DNA from: Shouchella hunanensis
Lineage (GTDB): Bacteria > Bacillota > Bacilli > Bacillales > Bacillaceae_D
DNA: 64,000 bases
Reading direction: 5' to 3'
Assembly (NCBI RefSeq): GCF_028735875.1
Contig: NZ_CP117834.1
Coordinates: 3,212,001-3,276,000 of the forward strand
Below, piece by piece: positions 15,439 to 23,406 of the stretch. Both the position numbers and the translations under genes were made by a program. Positions within the stretch are counted from its first letter, which is position 1. Each line of letters starts with the position of its first letter. The notes beneath the pieces are model-generated. The model was not told the DNA's origin and did no database searches. It saw only the letters and a list, made by a program, of their open reading frames with translations.

Positions 15439-15672
15439 ATGCACTCAAAACAAACAGTAAAGTATATATGTGAACAATATACGTCCGGATCGATTTATTA
15501 TTTTAAAATGGAATACATTACCCATGATAAGTGGAGTAATCTTCATTCTGTTGAATGGTCCGCGCCGAGACCTATTCGTCGCGAAACATTTTTAAAAAGA
15601 AAGAGACAAGGGTATTTGTGCGAATTTCATCAGCGATCATCTGCGAAGGTGGTTCCTTTCCAAAAAGAATGA
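15439..15672 (+). CDS. Small protein of unknown function
   Basis: 77 aa, basic and aromatic-rich, no membrane segment; not recognised. AAGGAG lies 14 bases before ATG 15439, wider than usual, and no closer in-frame start exists, so the start is uncertain. A strong plus-strand terminator (15711-15776) follows 38 bases after the stop, which supports an expressed unit. TAAAAT at 15405-15410 may be a -10. Confidence 0.5.
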   Translation: MHSKQTVKYICEQYTSGSIYYFKMEYITHDKWSNLHSVEWSAPRPIRRETFLKRKRQGYLCEFHQRSSAKVVPFQKE

Positions 15673-15710
15673 AAAGAAATTCGTTTACTAATATGTCTTT
15701 TAAAAGAAAG

Positions 15711-15776
15711 AAGCGCATTCAATGAAGACGCTACATACCGTGTACCGGTACGAGCGTTCATGAATAGCGCTTTTTT
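15711..15776 (+). terminator. Terminator after the 77-aa gene
   Basis: Long imperfect stem: AAGCGCATTC... pairs with ...GAATAGCGCTT, loop around TGTA, ending in CTTTTTTATTT. It also separates this unit from the convergent subtilase gene. Confidence 0.8.
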
Positions 15777-15803
15777 ATTTAATGCTTTGCATGAAGAGTA
15801 TCT

Positions 15804-17573
15804 TTAGTCAATCGATGTAAGTGTGTCGTTGACATCAATTTCTCCATAACCGTAATAAACGTTAAAATCCCCGTCACCTAGCTGATTCGCATGACCTAAA
15901 ATAAGGTTTCCAATTTCCTCATTCGATAGTGAAGGGTTAGTGGAGTGCACGAGTGCCGCTAAACCAGCTACATGTGGGGCGGCCATAGAAGTACCAGACA
16001 ATAAAATATACTGGTTTTCAAGGTACGTACTAGGGATATGCTCACCAGGAGCTGAAACATCTACATAATCCCCGTAATTCGAGAAGAAAGAGCGGTTCTT
16101 ATCTTGATTAACAGAAGCAACCGTGATGACCTGTGGATAGGCAGCAGGATACATTTGGTCATCTGTATTTTCGTTACCGGAAGCGCTAATAAGTGTAACG
16201 TCTTTACTATATGCATATTCAATGGCATCGTACAAAACATCAGAGTGATAATAATCACCTAAACTCATATTAATGACATCAGCTCCATGATCTACCGCCC
16301 AATAAATCCCTCTAGCAACAGAAAAGGAAGAGCCTTCTCCATCTGTATTTAATACTTTAATGGGCATAATTTTACTTTGCCAAGAGACGCCGGCGATGCC
16401 TTCAACATTGTTTGTTAACGCTGCAGCGATACCAGCAACATGCGTGCCGTGACCATTATCATCAATTGCGTTGGATGTATCATCAATTGCATTGTAGCCT
16501 TCTACTAACTTCCCTTGAAGGTCTGGGTGCTCTGGATCGACACCTGAATCAATGATTGCAATCGTTGTGTCTGAACCATTGGCATAATTCCAGCCCTTTT
16601 CAATGTCAATTTGTTCTAAATTCCATTGGTACGGTTTAAAGAATTCATCATTTGGTTCTACTTTCGTTTCTTGAATAACGGCTTTATTGACGAAAGAGTA
16701 ATTGTGCTCAGCGAAAATAACGGCTTCATCACTCTTTAGCTTTTGGATATAAGCATCTTCTTCAATGGTTGATTGTAATACAACGTAAGGATGATTTTCC
16801 TTTAAAACAGTATGATCGTTTTTTATGGCCCACTGCTCAACGTTTGTGTTGGGGGCTAGTTTTACAATGACTTCTTCAGCGACGATAGGGTTATTTTGAC
16901 TTTTTGTTTGTGAATTAACGTAAATATTCCAATTTAAGCCTGGGACGGTTGTTGCTTGTTGGCCATCTGGTAGCGTTGTTTGTTGATTAAAGTCAACCTG
17001 GGCGTTTTCGCCAGACATAAAGAGTGTTCCTTCGCTATCAGCGATCATGGCGTGCTTTGATAGGAATGATTGAATAAAAGCCAGATTGATTTCGCTAATA
17101 ACGGTGTTGCCGGATGCTAATGCCTTTTTAACCATAATGTAAGAGTGATCTTCTTTTTGATATGGAAGAGAATACTGAATCGCATTATAGGTTGTAGTAA
17201 AAACGGGCAACTCGTTAAGGTCTAAAGAAGAACCTGCCTTTTCAATAATTTGATTCGTACCATCTACAAGGGCAATTCCTTCTATATAAGGATGCTGTTC
17301 AACTTCTTCTTCAAGCTTTCTGTCAAGCTGCTCTCTCGTTGTCCATTCTTCTAAGCTTGTCGTAAACGAATGAAACATCATATTAGTGGTAAGAGCAAGA
17401 TCTTCTGCTTGCAAGTGATCGATTGCTTCTTGAGAAACAGAGGCATTAAAATGATTATTGGATTGTTGATGAATGGACGCGCGATGCATGTTTGGTGCTG
17501 GTTTAATAATCAGCATGCCAATGATTAGTGTACTTGCTAATGCAATAGCCCATTTTTCAGAACGTCGTAACAT
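15804..17573 (-). CDS. Membrane-anchored S8 subtilisin-like protease with N-terminal sensor-like domain
   Basis: 589 aa. The catalytic triad is Asp in IIDSGVD (about residue 344), His in NGHGTHVAG (about 375) and Ser in GTSMAAPHVAG (about 530), with GNENTDD for the oxyanion Asn. Residues 8-25 are an anchor or signal. About 60-215 resembles an extracytoplasmic Cache-type sensor (ending GLNWNIYVNS). About 225-295 looks like a propeptide inhibitor domain (VIVKLAPNTNVEQWA). The ATG overlaps the end of the deacetylase gene by 17 bases, and AAGGAG precedes it, so the pair is one operon. The substrate is unknown. Confidence 0.88.
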   Translation of the reverse strand: MLRRSEKWAIALASTLIIGMLIIKPAPNMHRASIHQQSNNHFNASVSQEAIDHLQAEDLALTTNMMFHSFTTSLEEWTTREQLDRKLEEEVEQHPYIEGIALVDGTNQIIEKAGSSLDLNELPVFTTTYNAIQYSLPYQKEDHSYIMVKKALASGNTVISEINLAFIQSFLSKHAMIADSEGTLFMSGENAQVDFNQQTTLPDGQQATTVPGLNWNIYVNSQTKSQNNPIVAEEVIVKLAPNTNVEQWAIKNDHTVLKENHPYVVLQSTIEEDAYIQKLKSDEAVIFAEHNYSFVNKAVIQETKVEPNDEFFKPYQWNLEQIDIEKGWNYANGSDTTIAIIDSGVDPEHPDLQGKLVEGYNAIDDTSNAIDDNGHGTHVAGIAAALTNNVEGIAGVSWQSKIMPIKVLNTDGEGSSFSVARGIYWAVDHGADVINMSLGDYYHSDVLYDAIEYAYSKDVTLISASGNENTDDQMYPAAYPQVITVASVNQDKNRSFFSNYGDYVDVSAPGEHIPSTYLENQYILLSGTSMAAPHVAGLAALVHSTNPSLSNEEIGNLILGHANQLGDGDFNVYYGYGEIDVNDTLTSID

Positions 17574-18375
17574 AATGATTCTCCTTTTTTACATGTAGTT
17601 GCTTAAAATCTTTTTCGACTTGCGGTGCTATCCATTGAGATGGATAAACGAGGATGATGTTGGCTTCCGAGAATAAGCGTTTCGACTCTTTTAATGCGTT
17701 ATACGTTTCATTCCCTTTAACCCCAACATGTCCAATTGCAATAGGGTACTCATGGCGGTCAGTGGTCTCCATAAATGTTTGAAGCTGTTTTTTCACGTAA
17801 GAATACGAGGACAAAGAGTCATCAATAAAAAGGGTTCGCTTAAAGCAAGGTACAAGGTATTGATTTGCAATTTCTGGCATAAGTGATTTTGGTGTTGTTC
17901 CACTATCAAGCAAATAAAGACCGTTTCTCTTGGCGAACTGGACAATTAGCGTCACTATTCTTTTGTCTTCCATTCCTTTTGAACCCATGTGATTATTTAA
18001 TCCTTTTGCATGGGGAACACGCTCCAATGCCTGATTTAAACGATGGTTAATTTCGTCGTCACTTAAATCAGAAGTAATGGGGTTAGGCCCTAACCAGGAT
18101 TTTTTACCTACTTTTGGCTCTAGGGGTAAATGTATAATCACTTCTAACCCATGCTCAGACGCTAATTTATCTTGTTCTTGCGCCTGATCTAAAAAAGGCA
18201 TAATAGCGGCAGTGATTGGGATATCACCAGTTAAAAATTGTTCGACTCCTTTCACTTCTCCTCCAAAATCATCAATAATGATTGCCACCTGCTTGCTAGA
18301 CGCCAGTACAGGGGTTGAACTAATAAGGAACGCTGTAATAAGCATCAAACAAATTGAAAAAAAAGATTTGACCAT
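17557..18375 (-). CDS. Secreted divergent polysaccharide deacetylase (YibQ/DUF610)
   Basis: 272 aa with a signal peptide (residues 1-26, ending VLASS). The family pattern is clear: QVAIIIDDFGG, PITAAIMPFLDQA, VIIHLPLEP, GLNNHMGS (metal His) and YLLDSGTTP. Divergent deacetylases of this group act on cell-surface glycans, though activity is unproved for most. It is the first gene of a two-gene operon with the subtilase, which suggests a joint envelope role. Confidence 0.88.
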   Translation of the reverse strand: MVKSFFSICLMLITAFLISSTPVLASSKQVAIIIDDFGGEVKGVEQFLTGDIPITAAIMPFLDQAQEQDKLASEHGLEVIIHLPLEPKVGKKSWLGPNPITSDLSDDEINHRLNQALERVPHAKGLNNHMGSKGMEDKRIVTLIVQFAKRNGLYLLDSGTTPKSLMPEIANQYLVPCFKRTLFIDDSLSSYSYVKKQLQTFMETTDRHEYPIAIGHVGVKGNETYNALKESKRLFSEANIILVYPSQWIAPQVEKDFKQLHVKKENHYVTTF

Positions 18376-18448
18376 GTTTCTACTCCTTTTTGCTATTAGT
18401 TTGCTGCAAAAACAGGCGCTTTCATGTTAGGAAGTAAAAGGAAATTCC

Positions 18449-18489
18449 AAAAAAAAAAAAACAACTAGGTTAAAAACCGTAGTTGTTTC
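18449..18489 (-). terminator. Terminator of tnrA
   Basis: AACAACTA and TAGTTGTT enclose a short inner GGTT/ACC stem; on the minus strand it ends in a run of 12-13 T (18461-18449). It begins right at the tnrA stop. Confidence 0.85.
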
Positions 18490-18491
18490 TG

Positions 18492-18794
18492 TTATTTCCG
18501 AATATTAAAGGCAGCGTTAAGCTGTCCTCGGAGCATCTTTTCTCTAACTTCCTGTTTGCGAATCGCTTTTTGTTCCATGCGTCTTATTTCGAAAGTTTGC
18601 ATACCATCTTCCATTTTGTTTGCAATATCAACTAATCGTTCAACGTCTAAAAAAGAGTACTTTCGTGTTCCACCCTTTGATCGTTCTGGAAAAAGCAGTT
18701 TTCTTTCTTCATAATAACGTATTTTTCTCTCCGTTAAACCAGTTAGTTCACTAACCATCCCAATGGTAATGACCTTTTTATCTTTGTATGACAA
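18492..18794 (-). CDS. tnrA: Nitrogen-stress MerR-family regulator TnrA
   Basis: 100 aa from TTG 18792-18794 (AGGTGG 6 bases upstream); a GTG five codons earlier (18807-18809) is the alternative. The sequence [30 protein letters not shown], then [16 protein letters not shown], is the GlnR/TnrA winged HTH. The tail [14 protein letters not shown] matches the TnrA end that contacts feedback-inhibited glutamine synthetase. It is not next to glnA, which also favours TnrA over GlnR. A perfect TnrA box lies upstream, consistent with autoactivation. Confidence 0.92.
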   Translation of the reverse strand: MSYKDKKVITIGMVSELTGLTERKIRYYEERKLLFPERSKGGTRKYSFLDVERLVDIANKMEDGMQTFEIRRMEQKAIRKQEVREKMLRGQLNAAFNIRK

Positions 18795-18839
18795 CCCTCT
18801 CCACCTCACAGTTGAGTTTACCCACGATTGTTGTGTAAT

Positions 18840-18892
18840 AATATATCATAGCTAAGAGAACGATGTGAATAAAATTGTAAGATTTTCTTACA
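18840..18892 (-). promoter_or_regulatory. TnrA box and promoter of tnrA
   Basis: TGTAAGATTTTCTTACA (18876-18892) matches the TnrA consensus TGTNANAWWWTMTNACA at every position. A TATATT -10 on the minus strand (18845-18840) puts the transcription start near 18833, so the box centre is about 51 bases upstream. That is the position known for TnrA-activated promoters. Confidence 0.85.
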
Positions 18893-19018
18893 TAGTCGAT
18901 CGATGGAATCGTAATTACTGCGAATACGCACGTGATATACCAGTAAAAAGGTTTAATAATACAGTGGCTTAATCAGGATGTTAAAACGGAAAGTGATTTT
19001 ACTTAAAGGAAGACGAAC

Positions 19019-19484
19019 ATGGTGAGCCATTTAAAAATCCATAATTCTATTCATAATTCAACGGATGTTGTGAATCAATTCGATTGGACAAAGGCGGAAG
19101 GGGAGGGCATACACAATGATACAATGAACTATACGAAAGGTTTAATTCAACTAAGAAGGTCATCTAATGCATTCCGTTTAGGAAGTTTGTCAGTTATTGA
19201 AGAGCACGTCTCGTTAGTTGAAGCGCCTGAAATAGAGCAGGAAGACGTTGTGATCGGCTATACGCTTAAATCAACGGATGAGAGCGAGACATATACTGCT
19301 TTTATAAATGGCGATACGCGAAATCGGACATTTTGCTTGAATCCGATCTCTCCTCTTCAAATGTGCTTGTGGATCGGGAAAAAGCTGGAGTTGAGCCAAT
19401 TGACGATCTATCGGTGTCTCCTTTGATGGAAATGAAATGGTAATTGCTCCGTTAACAGTTATTATTATTCAATCCGAATCATGA
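19019..19484 (+). pseudogene. pulA: Decayed C-terminal fragment of a type I pullulanase
   Basis: The frame from 19019 reads HNSTDVVNQFDW, then YTKGLIQLRRSSNAFRLG and EDVVIGYTLKSTDE, the end of the GH13 catalytic domain and the start of the C-terminal beta domain of secreted pullulanases. Near 19345 the homology shifts frame (ESDLSSSNVLVDREKAGVEP), and near 19420 shifts again (GVSFDGNEMVIAPLTV) to a stop at 19482-19484. The first roughly 600-700 codons are missing: the 120 bases upstream hold no recognisable domain. A good terminator still follows. Confidence 0.85.
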
Positions 19485-19519
19485 AGATTTGGTAAGAAGC
19501 AAGTGTGAAAGAAGAGTAA

Positions 19520-19552
19520 GCAAATACTGGTTAAACAGTATTTGCTTTTTTA
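19520..19552 (+). terminator. Terminator after the pullulanase remnant
   Basis: Perfect 10-bp stem GCAAATACTG / CAGTATTTGC, loop of 6, then TTTTTT. Confidence 0.9.
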
Positions 19553-19694
19553 TATGTTGAAGTGAAAATTCATTTATTGCTTTCGTAATGCTAAGAGAAG
19601 GTGTAAACTGGTGTCAACTGCATGTCATAAAGTGAAAGGCTTTCAATTAAAGTCTGTTTCAAAAAGAGACATAAAGTACATAGGGGGAAGAACG

Positions 19695-19991
19695 GTGAGG
19701 AAGCATAGATGGTTAATTGGCGTCGTAGCAAGCATACTTATTATTATACTTGGTTTTGTTATCCAAGTTGAATATGGAGCGGATGAGTCTGACCGCGTTA
19801 TCGTGGACTACACGTTGAATTTATACAGTGCACCTGAATGTTTTAACGAGGCTGGTTTTACAAATGATATTAGTGATGCAACGTACGGAGAAGTGGAGGA
19901 AAGCGGCGAGTTTTTACCTGAATCTTCGTGTACAGCTGTTGCGTTTCAAACGTCACGCGGGCCGTTATGGTTTGCTTGGTTTATGAGCTAG
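19695..19991 (+). CDS. Membrane-anchored protein of unknown function
   Basis: 98 aa from GTG 19695 (AGGGGGAAG upstream); the frame is open further up without a better start. RKHRW precedes a membrane segment (about residues 6-25). The rest is an acidic outside domain with two Cys (PECFNEA, SSCTAVA) that could form a disulfide. Not recognised. Its own terminator (20022-20059) follows. Confidence 0.6.
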   Translation: MRKHRWLIGVVASILIIILGFVIQVEYGADESDRVIVDYTLNLYSAPECFNEAGFTNDISDATYGEVEESGEFLPESSCTAVAFQTSRGPLWFAWFMS

Positions 19992-20021
19992 CTACGCATG
20001 ACATAAAAAGCAAATGTAATT

Positions 20022-20059
20022 GCGACTTTTCTCTATAAAAGGAGAAGAAGTCGCTTTTT
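20022..20059 (+). terminator. Terminator
   Basis: GCGACTTTTCTC pairs with GAGAAGAAGTCGC (one bulge), then TTTTT; 30 bases after the 98-aa gene. Confidence 0.85.
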
Positions 20060-20146
20060 CATTCGGTTAGCTGTGGCTTAACAAAAAGGATTATGATAAT
20101 ATGAGTAATTAAAACAGAGAGAAAAGTGGAGAGTGAGGAACGTAAC

Positions 20147-21517
20147 GTGAAAGTAGCAAAATTTGGTGGCTCTTCAGTTGCCAACGCTGAACAAATTAGA
20201 AAAGTGGCTGCGATTATTCAAGCGGACGAAGAAAGAAAGATTGTTGTTGTCTCTGCTCCAGGCAAACGAAACAAAGAAGATGTGAAAACAACAGATTTAT
20301 TAATTGAATTGGCGCAATATTGCATGGACGGTAATGAAGTAAAGCAGGAACAATGGCTTCAAAAAGTAGTTGATCGCTACGCACAAATGGTGTTAGATTT
20401 AGGCCTTGATGAAGCAACAACAATCGAAATTCGTAATGACTTAGTGAATCGAATCCAAGCACCATATAAAAATACACATCAATTAATAGACTCATTAAAA
20501 GCAAGCGGTGAAGATAACAACGCAAAGTTAATTGCTGCATATTTTCATTCCATCGGCATGAATGCGTCCTATGTAAATCCAAAAGATGCTGGGTTACTTG
20601 TCAGTGATGAGCCAGGGAATGCTCAAGTACTACCCATTGCCTATGAACGCTTACATCAGTTGAAAGAGCAAGAAGGAATTATTGTCTTTCCTGGATTTTT
20701 TGGCTTTTCTGAGAACGGCACACTTGTGACATTCCCGCGAGGTGGTTCTGATATTACCGGTGCCATATTAGCGGCTGCTGTAAATGCGGATCTCTATGAA
20801 AACTTTACTGATGTTGATTCAGTGTACGCAGCTAATCCAACGATTGTTGAAGATCCATTTGAGATTAAAAAAATGACTTATCGAGAGATGCGTGAACTCT
20901 CTTATGCTGGTTTTAGTGTATTTCATGATGAAGCCCTTATTCCAGCATTTAGGAACGGCATTCCTGTATGTGTTAAAAATACAAACAATCCGAAAAGCGA
21001 AGGCACGTTGATTGTGGCAGAGCGAGAAGTGTTTGATAACCCTGTTATTGGTATTGCTGCAGATGAAGGGTTTGCGACCATTTATGTGCGAAAGTATTTA
21101 ATGAACCGCGAAGTAGGATTCGGAAGACGATTATTAGAAATTTTAGAGGATAGCTCGATTTCGTTTGAACATATTCCGACTGGTATTGATGATACGAGCG
21201 TTATTATTCGCGAAAGCCAACTGACAGAAGATGTGGAAAAACAAATAATTGGCCGTATTAAAACAGAATTACAAGTTGATGATGTCCATATAGAACGAGG
21301 CTTTGCAATGGTGATGCTTGTTGGAGAAGGTATGCACAATTCAATTGGTGTCATCTCAAGAGCATCAGGCGCATTATCAAGAAGAAATGTGAACATAGAA
21401 ATGATTAACCAAGGTTCATCCGAGACAAGTCTTGTATTTGGAATCCATCAAGAAGATGCTAAAACAGCTGTTCAAGAACTGTATCAAGAATTTTTTAGTA
21501 CGCGAGTTCTCGCCTAA
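20147..21517 (+). CDS. yclM: Aspartokinase III (YclM/LysC type)
   Basis: 456 aa from GTG 20147, which gives the family start KVAKFGGSSVA; seven extra in-frame codons upstream are unlikely. It phosphorylates aspartate, the first step to lysine, threonine, methionine and diaminopimelate. The kinase blocks FPGFFG, FPRGGSDITGA and YENFTDVDSVYAANP are present. Two ACT domains follow (about 310-456), with MLVGEGMHNSIGVISRASGAL and the substrate motif INQGSSE. It is a single-gene unit, like B. subtilis yclM; no T-box or L-box leader was seen. Confidence 0.92.
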   Translation: MKVAKFGGSSVANAEQIRKVAAIIQADEERKIVVVSAPGKRNKEDVKTTDLLIELAQYCMDGNEVKQEQWLQKVVDRYAQMVLDLGLDEATTIEIRNDLVNRIQAPYKNTHQLIDSLKASGEDNNAKLIAAYFHSIGMNASYVNPKDAGLLVSDEPGNAQVLPIAYERLHQLKEQEGIIVFPGFFGFSENGTLVTFPRGGSDITGAILAAAVNADLYENFTDVDSVYAANPTIVEDPFEIKKMTYREMRELSYAGFSVFHDEALIPAFRNGIPVCVKNTNNPKSEGTLIVAEREVFDNPVIGIAADEGFATIYVRKYLMNREVGFGRRLLEILEDSSISFEHIPTGIDDTSVIIRESQLTEDVEKQIIGRIKTELQVDDVHIERGFAMVMLVGEGMHNSIGVISRASGALSRRNVNIEMINQGSSETSLVFGIHQEDAKTAVQELYQEFFSTRVLA

Positions 21518-21521
21518 GAAG

Positions 21522-21561
21522 AAAAGCGCTATAAACGGAGACAGTCGTTTATAGCGCTTTT
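21522..21561. terminator. Bidirectional terminator between aspartokinase and ion channel
   Basis: A perfect 16-bp stem (AAAAGCGCTATAAACG and its complement), 8-base loop, A/T-rich ends on both sides, between two convergent genes. Confidence 0.93.
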
Positions 21562-21564
21562 GTG

Positions 21565-22377
21565 TTATTCTTTCGAAGGTTGATGAAGTTTTTTTAATTC
21601 TGTCTGGATCGCTGCAAGTTGCTGTTCTAATCGTTTAACGTCTTCTGCTGTAGCTGGTGCTTGTTTTGCTTCATTGTCCGTGTCTTCTTCTGAATCATTT
21701 GCTTTTTCAACATTATTAACGATAACACCAATAAACAGGTTAAAGATAATAAACGTACCCACGAGTACAAAAGAAACGAAATAAATCCAAATCCATTGAT
21801 TGTAGGCCATTAAGGGACGCATAATACCACTTGACCAAGAATCTAATGTGACAATTTGAAACAAAGTAAGAATGGTCCGTTGTAAGTTTCCAAAGTATTC
21901 AGGTGCAATTCCACTGAACAACATCGTTCCAATCACTGCAAAGATATATAGAAAGATTCCCATTAAAAACAAGATGTTACCAAGAGAAGGAATGGTCATA
22001 ACTAGTGCATCCACTAAGCGCCGAAGAGAAGGAATAACGGAAATGGCGCGTAGAACCCGTAATACCCGCAGGACTCGAAGAACTGTGACAAAATGACCAC
22101 CAGTAAACAAATGTCCAGCTAAAATGATGATGGTGTCAAACCAATTCCAGCCGTTTTTAAAGAATGAACGAACAGAAGTTGAAAAAAAGCGCATGACAAT
22201 TTCAATTGTGAAAAGCCACAATAAAAGACGATCAGCAAGATAAAAAAAGAAAGAATAATGCTCATAGATGGAATCGTATGTTTCGATTCCAACCAAAATG
22301 GCATTTGCAATAATTAAAATAATAACGGTTGATTGAAATGCTTTATGATTTACGATGGTATGTAATCTGTTTCTCAA
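21565..22377 (-). CDS. NaChBac-type voltage-gated sodium channel
   Basis: 270 aa from TTG 22375-22377 (GGAGAGG about 10 bases upstream); NaChBac is 274 aa and also begins just before IVNH.AF, which supports this start over the frame 57 codons longer. It has six membrane segments. S4 carries four Arg at every third position (LRVLRVLRVLRAI). The pore filter is TLDSWSSG, where NaChBac has TLESWAS. The C-terminal tail is a coiled coil (about residues 240-265, RLEQQLAAIQTELKKL). In alkaliphiles the channel supports sodium re-entry for pH homeostasis and motility. Confidence 0.92.
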   Translation of the reverse strand: MRNRLHTIVNHKAFQSTVIILIIANAILVGIETYDSIYEHYSFFFYLADRLLLWLFTIEIVMRFFSTSVRSFFKNGWNWFDTIIILAGHLFTGGHFVTVLRVLRVLRVLRAISVIPSLRRLVDALVMTIPSLGNILFLMGIFLYIFAVIGTMLFSGIAPEYFGNLQRTILTLFQIVTLDSWSSGIMRPLMAYNQWIWIYFVSFVLVGTFIIFNLFIGVIVNNVEKANDSEEDTDNEAKQAPATAEDVKRLEQQLAAIQTELKKLHQPSKE

Positions 22378-22492
22378 ACGAAATGCCCCTCTCCATTTCC
22401 TCCAACTATCATAGCAAGAAAAAAGTTGAAGGAAAAGGAGAATCCATTGTAAGCTAAAGCGTACAGAAGAAGAAAAGGAATTGTGATCGCAA

Positions 22493-23248
22493 ATGAAAAC
22501 GATATGGATTACAGGAGCATCGAGTGGATTAGGTGAAGCCGTGGTCAATCAATTAAAGGGACATCATTTTCAGATTGTTAAGCTGGCAAGTCGTTATCAA
22601 AACTTAATAGAAACGGAGCCTAATGTGTTTGAATGTAAACTTGATCTAAGCGACATCACGTCTATTCATCATGTTGTTGGTGAACTGAAAGAAGCAAACC
22701 TTATTCCTGATATCGTCATAAATAATGCTGGAATTGGTCAGTTTGCTGAGTCGTGGGAGATTGCCGACGAGGACGTAGAGCGGGTTTTTCAAGTCAACAT
22801 TGTTGGATTAATACAATTTACGAACCGAGTAATCCCTTTAATGATGGCAAATGGGCATGGTCACATTGTTCAAATTGCTTCTCAAGCAGGGAAAGTGGCA
22901 ACCGCAAAAGCGAGTGTATATGCAGCGACAAAACATGCATTAATTGGCTATTCAAATGGCTTACGACTTGAATTAAAGCCGTATGCTATTGACGTATCCG
23001 TTATGAATCCAGGGCCCATTCATACACCTTTTTTGAAAAGCGCTGATAAAAGCGGCACATATGGTGAAAAGATGGGTGCTCATTTATTGCAACCAGATGA
23101 AGTAGCCAAACGAGTTGTGAAAACGTTGAGCTCTAAAGAAAGAGAAATCAATTTGCCAAATTATATGACGGTTGTAGCGAAAATGCATCAACTTGCCCCG
23201 GGTCTAGTAGAAAAAATCGGCAAACGTTTCTTTTATAAAAAAGAATAA
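22493..23248 (+). CDS. Short-chain dehydrogenase/reductase (YqjQ-like)
   Basis: 251 aa. Classical SDR: cofactor motif TGASSGLGEAV (residues 6-16), NNAGIGQFAE, catalytic YAATKHA (Tyr and Lys about residues 142-146), and NPGPIHTPF. Substrate not predictable. It starts 115 bases from the divergent channel gene, with AAAGGAA as a somewhat distant SD. The C-terminal VVAKMHQLAPGLVEKIGKRF is typical of the YqjQ subgroup. Confidence 0.88.
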   Translation: MKTIWITGASSGLGEAVVNQLKGHHFQIVKLASRYQNLIETEPNVFECKLDLSDITSIHHVVGELKEANLIPDIVINNAGIGQFAESWEIADEDVERVFQVNIVGLIQFTNRVIPLMMANGHGHIVQIASQAGKVATAKASVYAATKHALIGYSNGLRLELKPYAIDVSVMNPGPIHTPFLKSADKSGTYGEKMGAHLLQPDEVAKRVVKTLSSKEREINLPNYMTVVAKMHQLAPGLVEKIGKRFFYKKE

Positions 23249-23406
23249 AATAACTGTTTAAGTAGGAAGAAAGAGATCAAATTACAAAACGTCCAGTTCC
23301 TTCAAAAAGAGGCACTTTTGGCTTTTTCAATGAATAGCATAGGTTAGGAGTGAGGAAATGTAAGGTTGCATAGGGCCGTTACATTCCAGAAGGAGCTGGT
23401 ATTCAG

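Noticed and set aside
22378-22548. 57-codon longer N-terminus for the sodium channel
   Set aside because: The length and start of NaChBac and an SD before TTG 22377 support the shorter form; the longer one would cross the start of the divergent SDR gene.
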